The translations under genes were made by a program, and so were the position numbers. A stretch of 64,000 nucleotides of DNA from Hemicentrotus pulcherrimus (lineage: Eukaryota > Echinodermata > Echinoidea > Camarodonta > Strongylocentrotidae): assembly GCA_003118195.1 (NCBI GenBank), contig BEXV01001398.1, forward strand, positions 35,607 to 99,606, in the 5' to 3' direction. The notes under the pieces were generated by a model. It was not told the origin of the DNA. It was given only the letters and a program-made list of their open reading frames with translations, and did no database searches. Shown in pieces: positions 48,201-61,926 of this stretch (its first letter is position 1; each line of letters opens with the position of its first letter).

Positions 48201-51200
48201 TGACTCATCTACCTCGCCAAGCAAATATATAAAGAACATTTAATGAACAGCTTTTTTAGCACTGATTTACTAAAGTTGTCATTACAATTATTTGCTTGTA
48301 TGAGTTTTATTTTTAGACCTTCCCCATACTTTCCTCCCAAATCTCAGGTATTATATGGGCACAAAAGTTTTCATATTTTTTAGAAAAGATGTTCATGTAA
48401 ACTTTATCAGTTGTTTAATCAGGAAAACAAACTATATGGAATGCTGAAGAAAGAATTTGGAAAAGGATAGATTGAATATAACCATATAAAATATCTATAC
48501 ACAATTTCATGTAAACTTATCGGTTATTTAATCAGGAAAACAAACTGTTTAAAATGCTGAAGAAAGAATCTGGAAAAAGATAAGATTGAATATAACCATG
48601 TAAACTATCTTGTCTTATACAGGGCTATCATAGAGATGATGAAATGTCAGCACTACGTACGCCAGCATGTAAGAGATCTCATGGAAACCTTTGACCTAGA
48701 AGAAGAAGAAGAGAGGAAGAAAGCAGCTGTACCCAAAGTTGCTGCAATTGCAAGTAAGCAGAAAAATGTATTTTTAAAAATTCTGTATGGAAGTTAATGT
48801 CACTTTGAGGTATTATATAAGGGAACTGTTAAATCTTAATGTGCATATAGCCAGGAAAATTAAATGTAAATTAATGAAAATTGTACTGTTGTATTACATA
48901 TTCTGTAGCTTACTAGGCATGTGAACAGTTGTTTTTTTTTCTTCGAAAGAATATGTTTTCACAATCGTGTATGTGAAGAGTATTTAATTCATCTTTTCAA
49001 TCAATATGATTTATCTTTGAGTTAGAGCTCTTTTTTGTAAGGAAAGGTTATTAAAAAAAAGATTATAATGAGCTGATAAAATCTAATCATAGCATTGACA
49101 GAGATTAATGATAAAATCTTCAAAGCATCAATGTTATACATCGTTACAATGATTAGTTTGCTGAAATCTGCAACAATTCTTGAATATACACTGTAGTTAC
49201 AGCTAAATAGAGAGATGCCAAGTGATCTAACTGTACAGAGCAGAGTCATGAAGTAAACAGAAGGTTATTAAGACGCTGATTTGTTCAAATTTGTTTGTCA
49301 TAGAAATGCTGCCGGAGCCAGGCAAGGCACAAGATCATGTCAGACGAATGATGGAAGACTTTGCAATGGACAAGAGAACAAGGACGTTCATGCTACAGGT
49401 CATAAATCCCAAAGCTCTCTGCAAGAAGGCCATTCAGGGAGTGGTAAGTTTAGCATGTTGGTGAAGTTATGATGGAGTTTGACTGAATCACTGAATGAAT
49501 GAATAATAATGGGTCCATCTATATAGCACATATACTAAATGAATATACTCTACTGCATAGAGTAAAACCCGCTTTAGTGACCACCTGTCTACAAGTACCA
49601 CATATTTTGTTTCCCTTGAAAATAGTTTCTCATTGAAACATGTACTTAAGGAACCTGTCTACAAAGACCACTTTCTGTGTTTTCCTTTGGCAATCACAAT
49701 AGACAGGTTTGACTATACAAAGTATCATATTATTACCCCAGATTTGGCTGAGGTGCTAAAGCATTCAAGCAATTTCTTCTTACCTGGTACCCATATACTT
49801 CACCTGGGTGGAGAGTGGCAGATGTAGATTAATGGCTTGCACAAGGACATTAGTGCCGCAGCAGGACTCGAACTGTAACCATATGATTCACAGTCTGGTG
49901 GCATATTCACTGGACCACGATACCTATTACCAACCCAACACTTCTTAGGCTAAAAAAAGAAAGAAATTGACCCATCTCAAGCTTGACTTTCTTCAGATTG
50001 ATCAGATATCAATTACTAAGAGCCAGAAAGACAATCACTCACAAATTAATCACCTTCCTGCCTGTAGTCATGTGGCATATACTGTATTTGTGAATAATAT
50101 TTGATATTTGGTATTTTTATATAATAATAAAGATCTTTTCATGATAATAATTTCTTTATACTTTTGTGGCTTCCTTGAAAATTTGATATATTAAAAAAAA
50201 CATTTGCTGATTTGTTACCCCTCCCTTCTCTCTCTCACTGTTTCTCATGCCTTTTCTCTATGTCTCCTTGTTCTGTTATATAATTCTATATTGCTCTCCC
50301 TCTCTCTCTCTTATTCTTCTTTTAATCGCTTCTTTCCAGGGAGAAGTCATGAAGAAATTTGGCAACCCCCAGAACCCTTCCCCACTGTACGAGACCATGA
50401 AGACCCTGATGGAACGCATTGCTCCTCTGCTTATCGACTCAGCGGCCATCGAGGAGGTGGTGAAGCTGGTCGCGGCCCAGGCTAACGGCACCGGAGATGA
50501 AGTGGAAGGCGTGTCATTCAGGATCTTGGAGGAGAGAGGACTCAAACTTCTCCAGGTTAGATTTACCTCGAGCATAGAACTAAGAAAATTAAAGACTTTT
50601 GAATACAGGATATTGTTGCAAATTTTGCAAGAGGTCTAGATTAAAAACAGTTCAACGCTTGTGAAAATTGCTGTTGCTAACAGTTTGTGAAAGATTTTCG
50701 TAACAAATCTTTCAGGATTTACAGTATAAGTGTACCCAAATTGCTACCTTTTTATAGCTCTCTTCACTCTTTCACAAATATCTTCATATCAGTAGTGAGC
50801 AACTAAACCATGAAGAACTTGCTTGTAATGACTTGGTGTTAATATTGAACTGGAATTATCTAAATAGTGGTCATCTTCTCCTCTTCCTCCACCTTCGCCT
50901 TTTCCTTCTTCTCCTCNNNNNNNNNNNNNNNNNNNNNNNNNNNNNNNNNNNNNNNNNNNNNNNNNNNNNNNNNNNNNNNNNNNNNNNNNNNNNNNNNNNN
51001 NNNNNNNNNNNNNNNNNNNNNNNNNNNNNNNNNNNNNNNNNNNNNNNNNNNNNNNNNNNNNNNNNCTGTCCCTGGTGTATCCTCGAGGCTTCAGCACCAA
51101 AGAGTCTTACGAGAAGCTGATCCTCATGCTGCAGATGGGTGAGGACAACGTAGCAGATGTGGCCCTCCAGGTACTCACCCAGACAGGCCACGACATGCAG

Positions 51201-51282
51201 GCAGAATTCCCAGAAATTGCAGAGTAAGTCAAAACGATGATGGTACTGATGGTAGCGGTGGTTGGGATGATGACGATGGCGG

Positions 51283-51370
<88 letters not shown>

Positions 51371-54300
51371 GAAGAACATGATGGAGATTGTGATCACAGT
51401 GGTGTGATGAAGTATACCACTTTGTTATTTTAGTAAAAATTGTAATTTATTCTCTTCAATCAGGTTAAACTTTAGAACCTATATATTCATACAATCTGTT
51501 TCAAATCTTTAGTTTCCACAGGGGTTTGATCAAAATCCTTGTCCACTTAGCCAAGAATGGAACACCAGTGCAGGCCAAGCGAGCTATCAAGTGTCTGGAT
51601 GTGGCTGTTCATAACAAGAAGGCCATCTTTGTTGAGCTCTTTCAGGTAAGCACACTCATATGAGTAGCTAGAGTGGTTGAGAATAGAGTGTTGAATCCTG
51701 TTTTGTTTTGTCCAAATGAGAGTTATTGAGAATATAGAGATACATTAAGTCACTGTTTTCCTCGATAATTCTGGCTTTTGACCTTATAATATAATTTGTT
51801 ATTCTCATTAATGATGTGTCATTTTTCAGAAGTAGTAGTATTGAGGTAAATGTGTGTACAACACAAAACAATTCTGTGTTGTGATATCTGTATTTCCATA
51901 TATCAGGGAAACAAACTCTTACTCTTTTGTTAATTTTTAAGCCTATTTGTTTTGCTGTCCCAAGACATGTTATATCTATCAAATCAACATAGATTTCATT
52001 CACTAATGATGCTATTCATTTTCTTACATCCCCCTCCCCCCAACAAAAATGTAGAGTGTGTGTAAGAACATCCATTTGGACCACGAGAGTCACCTGACTG
52101 CCCTGATGACCGTTGGTCAATTGGCCAGACTCGCACCAGACCTGTTCAGCCAGCCCATGAAGGTTCTAGTCGCCAACACGGTGGTCAAGGGGTTCCTCAT
52201 GCAGGACCAGACAGAGGGCACGCCCACCAAGGGTATCTGGTGCCATGACAACATGGTTACTGAGGAAACGCAGGCCAAGGTAAGAGTTAACAGCTCATTT
52301 GGCTGTGTGAAGCTAAAGCTCCTCTTTTTTGATCATGTGCATCTGAATTATCTGTTGATTTATAGGACCACATTGTATTGGAATGTATTCTATATAGTCA
52401 AGTATTGTTCAAAAGTTAGAAGTTCAAGATTTGTAATTTCATTTACCCAATGACAAAAAAGGGAACTATATATATATATATATATATATATATTCTACTG
52501 ATCAAATAAAGCCATGACATTTCATGTTTTCAATAGATTTATACATTTTGGATTTATTAACATTTCTTCCTCATAAAACCATGTCTAAATTGTTTATTCT
52601 CATTTTCATTCATCTGTTCATTCCTTATGAAGTTGCCAAATCATTGTCGTTCCAACCCCTCTTCTCCAAGTTATAGAAGAAACATCAGAAACATTAGAAG
52701 AAGAATCAGAATTGGAAGGTTTTAAATGAGAAACATATGATAAAGATATGAAATCAGGAGCATGAACTGACTGAATATAACTATGGACCTAATTAATTTT
52801 GTAATGATGTGACTTCCACCCAGATTCGCTGCATCAAGCTTCTAGTGCATTGGCTGGAGGGTCTAAAGAGCAATCAGAACGGATCAGCCACATCCACCAT
52901 CAGACTCCTCACAACTATGATCAAGAATGAAGGAGATCTTATGGAGAAAAAGAAAACAAGGTAGTGATGGTGGTGGTGGTGATGATGATGGTGATGGTAA
53001 TTACTATGGTGGCGATACGGATGATGAAGATAATGATGGTGTGGTGGTGATGAGGAGGAGGAGAAGGAGGAATATACCAAAAAACATGACAATTGTTGTT
53101 GTTGTTGGGTTTATAAGGCTGTCCAATCTGAAAAGATTATTACCCCACCAATGATTGTGGTGGGTGATGATAATGACTATAGCAGTGATGACGACGATGA
53201 TAACGGTGGTGGTGGTAATGAGGTGGAGAGGGAGGAGGAGGATGAAAAAATGATGATGTTTATGATGATATTTTGATAAGAATGATGACGATGATAAAAC
53301 CACATACAGTTGTACATTGCCTTCCCACTGGAGGATGACTACATGAATTTTACAAATCATTCCCTACTCTTATCTCTGCTCACAGCAAATCCAGCATGTC
53401 TCGTCTACGCCTTGCAGCAGGATGTGCTATCCTGAAGCTCGCTCGGATCAACTGCTACGTGGAGCTCATCACCTTGGAACAATTCCAAACATTAGCCCTG
53501 CTTATCAATGTAAGTCATTCTTTGTATCTTACCACTGACTCTTTCAAAGAATAGCACGCAAAATAGACACACAAAAAAAGAGCTCCTTTGAAACAGTTTT
53601 AGTGGTAGAACACATACGATCTGTGAGCATTATAGTGAACAGACCTGCCAACCATCTCGCATCCACAATTTAGGGATGTTCATTGGTTCATAGAACACAA
53701 CAGTTGTGACAAAATCAAGCATATTCAACCAATGATCCATAAACAAAATTCTTCATGTATGTAGGAACTGTAAGAGGCATTGATCCGTGTAACAGTTTGT
53801 GTTTATTTTTAAGAATACAACTTTTGTCAGTAAAAATACAACTTTTGGGATTAAAGAATGCAGTTTTTGAATTCCAGAGGTTGGCAGGTCTGAGTGAAGT
53901 GTAGTTTGGTTTCAGCGTAGCCCTCAGAAAAAAAAAAATTATTTTCCAATGCCTTCCAGGATGAATGCTACCAAGTGAGGGAGCAGTTTGGCATTAAGCT
54001 GAACCGGGGTCTGATCAACCTAAGACTACCCCTCATGTACCTCAGCATCTTCTCCCTGTGTGCCAAGGACCCCGTCCAAGACAGCAAGTCCAGGGCCTCC
54101 CAGTACATTGCCAGGAACATCGCCACACGCAGGGAGTACCTCAAGAACCATACGCTCACTGCCAGTAAGTTTGGAACTTAGGAGAACTCTGGTGTTGGAG
54201 GGATCTTTCTATTAATCTGTTTCATAACGCAGTATCAACATATATTTGCTTTCACATGTTTCCAACTGACTAGTTCTTGGCAAAGAGTAAGCAACTAGGC

Positions 54301-54756
54301 TTCCATTTAAACCTCAAAAGAGTACCTTTTGGTTGTTTTGGTACTCTTACAGTGAACTTGTGAATTTATGCTTCCTAGGAGAGCCCTCTGTCAGTTATAT
54401 CAAAGTCAACCAGTAGCAAGCTTGTAAAATTGTATGTGTCAAAATTTGTGATGTTATATTATGTTACTCGTACTCTGTATACAATAGTCTTTGTCATGAA
54501 AAAATGTGTAAAATGTGGTTGCTCATCTCTTTGATTTGTCTTTGCAGCTCAAATGATTTCTGTCCTACCAGAGTATGTGATTCCATACACCATTCATCTG
54601 TTGACACATGACCCTGACTTTATGACCCTCAAGGACTCTGAAGCTCTCTCAGACATCAAGGAGTAAGTTGATAGATCTTATTTGATTTTTTTGTAGTGGT
54701 GATACTGGTGTGCAGATGATGATGGTGATGATGATGATGAATGGTGACGGTGATGG

Positions 54757-54788
<32 letters not shown>

Positions 54789-57700
54789 GTGATGGTGATG
54801 ACAATTTTGATGATGATGATGATGGTGATGACGATGATGGTGGTGATGATGATTATGCTGATGATGATGGTTGTGGTGATGATGATGAGGAATATGATGC
54901 TAATGCTGGGTGATATGACAATTTTAAAGAAACATATTTAGCACTTTTATTCTATTAATGATGATAGTTTTCATGACAGGAACATTTACTTGATATCTTG
55001 AATGATCAAGAACTTTTTTTTCAGGTGTTATGAATTAATAATCGGTATTACTCTTTTTTTTTTTTCCCCTCTCTCTCTCTCTTATTTCCATCAGATGTAT
55101 GTGGTTCATGTTGAAACCCCTAATAGATAAGGCAGAGAACTGCAGCTTCATGCGCAAACTCCTGGAAACCATCAAACAAATGAAGGATGCTCAGTGTATC
55201 GATGACAGGAGCAGAAATAGAGTAAGTTTCTCGCATGTATAGTCTGTTGAGAGCCGGCAAGTCATTAAAATGGTAAAAGTTAATGCCCCATGCCCGACTG
55301 CCTCTCAGCAGATATTATGCCGATTGTATACAAAGTATATAATGATCTGAATCAATATAGGACTTAANTGATGATGATGGTTGTGGTGATGATGATGAGG
55401 AATATGATGCTAATGCTGGGTGATATGACAATTTTAAAGAAACATATTTAGCACTTTTATTCTATTAATGATGATAGTTTTCATGACAGGAACATTTACT
55501 TGATATCTTGAATGATCAAGAACTTTTTTTTCAGGTGTTATGAATTAATAATCGGTATTACTCTTTTTTTTTTTTCCCCTCTCTCTCTCTCTTATTTCCA
55601 TCAGATGTATGTGGTTCATGTTGAAACCCCTAATAGATAAGGCAGAGAACTGCAGCTTCATGCGCAAACTCCTGGAAACCATCAAACAAATGAAGGATGC
55701 TCAGTGTATCGATGACAGGAGCAGAAATAGAGTAAGTTTCTCGCATGTATAGTCTGTTGAGAGCCGGCAAGTCATTAAAATGGTAAAAGTTAATGCCCCA
55801 TGCCCGACTGCCTCTCAGCAGATATTATGCCGATTGTATACAAAGTATATAATGATCTGAATCAATATAGGACTTAAAATGAAATACCATCTCTAGGCAC
55901 TTTACAAATATTGTTACCCCACTCATCGGATTCATTCACGCACAATGTGCACCACCTCCACTCCCTAGGGAGTAGTCCTACCATATGGCAATTATCAAAA
56001 AGGCTTTCGTCATCCTACCAGGTCCCCATTTCTCACCTGGGTATGGAGTGGCAAATATAGATTAATGCCTTGCCGATATTGTCAGATTTTTTTTCTCCTG
56101 ATCATTCTTGAGAATTACTCTGATGAGTGCAAGACAGAAAGCTTTGGTATGTCTGTATTTATTGCTATTCTATAAAATTTAACCGAAAGGAATAAGAAAT
56201 CTTCTTGTACCTAGTTGGGAAATCTCACTAAAATGGCAGAGATATGCGGAGACAACTCTAACGAAATATGACTGGAAAGCAACAAAGCAACATAGCAACA
56301 TAGATAATTGAAAAGGATGTAATCTTTTCGAGAGGTCAGTGACACAAGGACATTACTCCATTTTGGCCATTTTGAGAAAAAGTGGTTTATGTGTCACTGA
56401 GCACTTGGGCATAAAGGAGTTAAGTCTATGTTTCACTAGCCATTGACTTCAATAGGGTGTTAGGAGGAGCTAAGTCTTTGTGTTTCCTGGAAAGCCCACA
56501 TTTTTTTGAACGTTTTGATATCAAATACTCATTTTGGCAAAATATGGAGTTACGTCTTCGTGTCACTGACCGCTCAATATATATTGTATATGTTTTCAGA
56601 AAATGTATGCCCTGTGTGACCTGACCTTAGGGTTACTTCAGAACAAGGCTCCATTCCTGAGCATCAAGGATCATCCCGGAGACATCCTACTACCCAGGAA
56701 ACTCTTCTACAAGCCCAGGAAGATGCTCCACAACAAAGACAACTTCCTGCCCAAACGCTTCCAGGAGCAGTTCAGTCAAGATGACAAGGTAAACCTCCCT
56801 CTCTTGGTAGTTCTTGAAACATTTCATGGGCTCTCGCTAAAAGGGGAATTAACCCTCTATAGGGGTTAGCTTGAGCAGAGGCAGAAGAGTTTTTTAATGA
56901 TGACCACATTGTCGATGGGATAATCCCCATGTCATTAATGATCTCAATATATCAGGGCTAATCAAATCAAAAGAAGCCCTTATTATGATAAGCATGATGT
57001 TAAGAACTTTGTTATGCTTCTTTAAGCATTTTAATGCCTCCGCTACAAAGTAGCCGGAGGCTCATTATGTATGCAAAAATAGCTTGTGATCGCATTATCT
57101 CAAGAACCAATTGATGGATTTGCCAAACTTAAGTCATGTATGTATCTTGCTGAGCCAATGAACTGATTAGATTTTCGGGTCGCGAGATCCAAGGTCAAAG
57201 GTCACAGGGCTCATTATGTACGCTGAAATAGCTTGTGATCGCGTTATCTCAAGAACTCATTGATGGATTCCCACCGAACTTGGGTCATGTATGTTTCTTG
57301 AAGAGCCAATGAACTGATTATATTTTGGGGTCGTGAGGTCAAAGGTCACAGGACACATTATGTATGCAAAAATAGCTCGTGATCGCATTATCTCAAGAAC
57401 TCATAGATGGATTCCCGCCAAACTTTGGTCATGTATTTATCTTGCAGAGCCAATGAACTGATTAAATTTAGGGGATAACGAGGTCAAATGTCACAGGTCA
57501 CAGGGCTCATTTTGTTTGCAAAAATAGCTTGCTTCTGTTTTGGATTGTAAAATTGCTCCATAGCGGAGGTCCATCTAGTTACTCATTTGGGCACATTCAA
57601 CTACACATTATCATTATCATGTACTAACTTGTCTTGTTTGTTTGCACCAGTCTCCACCACTGGGCTATAGAATTGCAGCTCCTCACAACTTGCAGTTGCA

Positions 57701-60700
57701 AGATTGATACAGTGAAACCACTCAAAGGAGACAAGAAAAGTGATCTTTATAGGCATAAGGTCTCTATGTACCGGTAAAGGTTCCTTTATTGCAACCATTT
57801 TCTAGGGGGGAAAAATGGTCTTAATAGACAAACGGTCTTTCTATACAAGTGGTTGCTAAAGCAGGTTTGACTATATATAACGAGAATGACGGTTTTGGTA
57901 AATTGGTGATGAATATGATGTTCTCGCCTTATCGATTAACAGAAGGATGAGGAGCAAGCGGCCGAGTCCCCACAACCAAAGGGAGGCAGAGGCAGGAAAG
58001 GGGCTGTCAAGAAAGAAGCTGTAGTGAATGAGAGCGGTGATGCCAGCGTCGTTACCAATGGCAACGGAGATGAGAACAGCAGTCCTATGGGGAAGGGAAA
58101 GAGGAAACGAGGAGCGGCCAAGGCAGAAGCATCCACAGGGCAGAATGAAGTTGTCTCACCGAAGAAGAAATCAAAGAGAACAAGGTACCAGTGATACAGA
58201 AAGCTTTGGGATATTAAAGACACATGCTGAAGCAACAATTGCTCCATAGTCAATTTTGTATTATAGCCAAAGCTCGGACTTAAGCCCTTGACCAAACACT
58301 ATAGGCAGCCCTAAACCTAACCCTGAAATTAACCTAAACTCAATTGTAACGCACTAACCATGACCCTCTATCTTTGACGAACTAAAGCTCGGAGCAATTG
58401 TCACAGAAGCAAATGTCAAATTAACAGAGAAATCACCATGCCATCAAGGTTTATGAATATTTATGTAATTGAATCATTTATAAATTTTGTTAGAAAATCC
58501 TTTTTTTTGTTGGGCTAAACATATCTATCATAAAAATCAACTTTAATTCAAGTAGATGCATTAGTTCCCTTTTCGGGAAAATGTGGTTAGTAGTCCTTAC
58601 TCTTACTAAGCCAATCAAAATCTAGAGCGAAATTGCATTATCAAATGATAGGAACAGGAAATGAATAAACGAATCAAGTTTATGGACAGTTAATAAAGAC
58701 TTTCAAGGTGCATACACGTACGTCACCTTACTTACATAATTCTCTTCATCATGCAGAAAAGTGGCAGAAGAAAAAAAGGAACATCCACTCACAGAGAAGA
58801 TCAATGAAGGCAATAAGCCGACCTCAGGGAGAGCATCAAGGTCAAAGACCAACCAGGTCAAACCCATGTCACAGGTCAAGCGAGGTCGACCTAGCAAGTC
58901 TTCCAGCCAGTCATCGTCTTCTGACTCGCAATCTACACATAAGAGCTCACCTGTGAAGGCGCCACTGAAGCGCACAGCAACAAAGAGAGGAGGGGCGGCG
59001 GCGGTTGCGCGGAGTAGCAGTGAGGACTCCCAGAGTCCAGCTCTCAAGAAGTCCAGGAGGATCATCACCATGAGTCCGAAGGCAAAGGCTGCAGCAGAGG
59101 ATGCCTCGGAGAGAACAGAGCGGGCCAAGCAGTCTACAAAGTAAGTTATAAGTCAGCCTAAGAAAAAATTAAATCCTGTGTTTGCAACTGGGGATGAAGA
59201 ATTAATTTTGCTAAAGTTTCTCAATCTATAATACATGCTTTAGAAGAGATGTCATGTCAGAAGAAATTCTATTTGAAAACTGCCTTTGTTTAAAAGGTAA
59301 ATCCTATTCAACATTTCTCAATGCAGATACTCCAACTTGCTTATTTGGGGTTGAATATTTTGTGTATTAAGACAATTTCCTTAAATCTCCTGCTATTCCC
59401 TGGACCTCCCCCAGGTAGCTTTACCTTAGACTCCACCCATAAATTGGTGCATTCAGTCCCCTAGCAGTGTATAGTTGACGCTGTTTGACGAAAGAGTCTG
59501 GATTCATATTCTAATTAACATGACCATTCAGTCTCTTATAACAATTTTATCAAGAAATTTTAATCAAGAAATTGAATACATTCTTTGTTTTTGCACCACA
59601 GATTACCTCAATCCTCGGACAATGAACAGAAAAAGCCACGTGGTCGCCGTAAGCTTTCCTCCCCACCCTCCCCCATGAAATCCCCCAAGCCCGGACCCTC
59701 CAACAAAGCCTCCTCAGGAACGCCAAAGACTAACTCGGCCAAATCCAAATCGGCCACGCCCAAATCAGCCACGCCAACTACCACCACCAGAGGACGACCA
59801 TCAAAGCAAGTGCCACCTCCAACAAAATCGCCAGCATCGTCTCCAACAAAGTCCCAAACCAAGTCCACCCTGTCCAAGGCCACGCAACAGAGCAAGCCAG
59901 CTGCGAAAAAGACTAACGTGCGAAGAGTGCCAGCAGCTATCTCGAAATCCAAATCACCCAAGAAGCCTGCTCCACCATCTGCAAAATCCACCCCACGTCT
60001 TTCATCCCCAGTCAAAGGTAGAGGGCGCCCTCCCATGGTGTCACCAGCGAGGTCATCCTCCTCCTCAACGTCGTCATCCTCTGCCAAGTCAATATCCCCT
60101 GTGAAGAAAGTTGCAGCAAGTAAGGCAGCCAACGCAAAGAAACAAATTGCCACCAAAGCATCACCAATTAAGAAGTTTGCTACCAAGGGAGGCTTGAAAG
60201 CCAAGTCCCCTGCGATGTAAGTTGGTTTTTGTGATTAGTGTTCTTGGTTTATTTATTATCATCATAGAGGTGTAGTTTTGACAATGACAAGCCTCAAATT
60301 ACTCAGAGGCCATCCAAGGTTTTTTCAGAAATTTCCCTTTCAAGTGACAAAAGTGACAATATGTGAACTATTTAGACATGCTCTTTTGGCGTTAAAATAT
60401 ATTTTGGCTGCTGTATTTTTCTAACAGACCCGTATAGCCTGCTAGTAAATAATGTTTTTGTAAAGCCCACCGCACACTACACGATCGTCCTGCAATCTGA
60501 TTTTTGAAGAAATGGCAATTTTATTTGAAAGGAAATCTAAACAAAGATAATTTTCTTGATTTATCAGTTCACTATGTTGTTGTGACAATCAAAAAACCTG
60601 CATTGTCTTGCCAAGGTTCATTGCAGCGACTAGACTGCAATCCCTTCCATTACCAGTCTATTGGCTTATCCACCAAACCCCCATCACCTCCTTAAAGTAA

Positions 60701-61881
60701 ACACTGAAATGAAAAACTTCTTATTTTCCGTTTCTCTTCCCCATCAATCTCTCCCTATCAATCTCTCCCTTTCACAGTAGTCTCAAGGGAAAGACAGCAA
60801 GTCCAACAAAAGCGAGTGTCACAAGAAAGATAGCAGCTTCCCCATCGCCACGTAAGCTTGTCAACGGGAAAGGATCACCTATGAAATCACCAGGGAGGAA
60901 GATGATACAAACAACTCTCAAAGCTGCAATGTGAGTGATTTCACCTTGTTTTTTTCTCCCTTTATCCAAATGTATTTAAAGGGATTTGGTGTATTTGCCT
61001 CAGATTCTGAAACAAAATCCTGGATTTAGCTTGTGCTGCAATCATAATTATAAACCTTATGGTCAGTCAGAAATTCTATACCTTTTACAAGCCGATTGCC
61101 TGTCTGATTATCAAGATATTTATGAATGGAAATCAAAATTGATATTAATTTTCGTTTTCCTAACGGTTTTTATAACACCACAGCCTATTGGGGAAAATGA
61201 GTATGGTAAAATCGGTCTCTCAAAGATTTTTACTTTTTTGAGGCACTTCAAGATCATTTTGAAGTGCAATTTTTTTAGGGATTCAATATTACACCATATC
61301 ACAGACACTGATAACACGTAGAACTATGCATCTCAGATTTAACATTGGTAACCGATGCGTTCAAGCACAAATCGTTGCCAATTTGATTGTGCTTGATCGA
61401 TTGCAACTAATTTTTTCCTTCTTTGATGATGAAGGAAACCATCTATTAAAAGAGGAGAGCTTGCAAGAAATTGTTTCCAACGATACATCTAAAGCACCTT
61501 ACAACTTGCAAGTTTAGTCAAATCACAATTCCTACATCTTTGTTCAACAGGAAGAAGAATGTGAGGCACACTTCTCCTAAGAAGGCTAGCCCTGTGAAAG
61601 CCAATAAGAAATCACCAGTCAAGGCAAAGCTTAATGTAAGTATCATTCAAACTTTCCCAATTTCACATTGATGCATCATCTTCCAAATGTCTAATGTTTG
61701 TTACTTTCATGTTGATAGATGATCCTTGCCAGTTTGTTTATCCAGTTTTGTCCTTCTCTATCTCTTCATGCCCTTGCCTAGACTCATAATTATATATTCT
61801 ATTCTCTCTTTCTTTCTCTCTGTCTCTCTTTCTCTCTGTTTGCCTGTCTCTCTCTTCTTTCTTTCTTTCTGTCTCTGTCTG

Positions 61882-61926
<45 letters not shown>

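Larger units (their letters stand above)
54860..55877. repeat. Exact 508-bp direct duplication joined at a single N
   Basis: 54860-55368 and 55370-55877 are identical as far as I can read, including the T11 and CT runs, with an N at 55369. Offset 510 bp. Identity over microsatellite and intron points to unmerged contig ends, not old duplication. Confidence 0.93.

Noticed and set aside
55605..55731. Genuine tandem alternative exon in PDS5
   Set aside because: Identity includes intron, homopolymers and microsatellite, and an N marks the joint; assembly duplication is far more likely.
59608..60204. 198-codon antisense reading frame opposite the PDS5 tail
   Set aside because: Explained by the biased Lys/Ser/Pro codons of the sense exon; no similarity to known proteins and the sense frame has proper splice phases.
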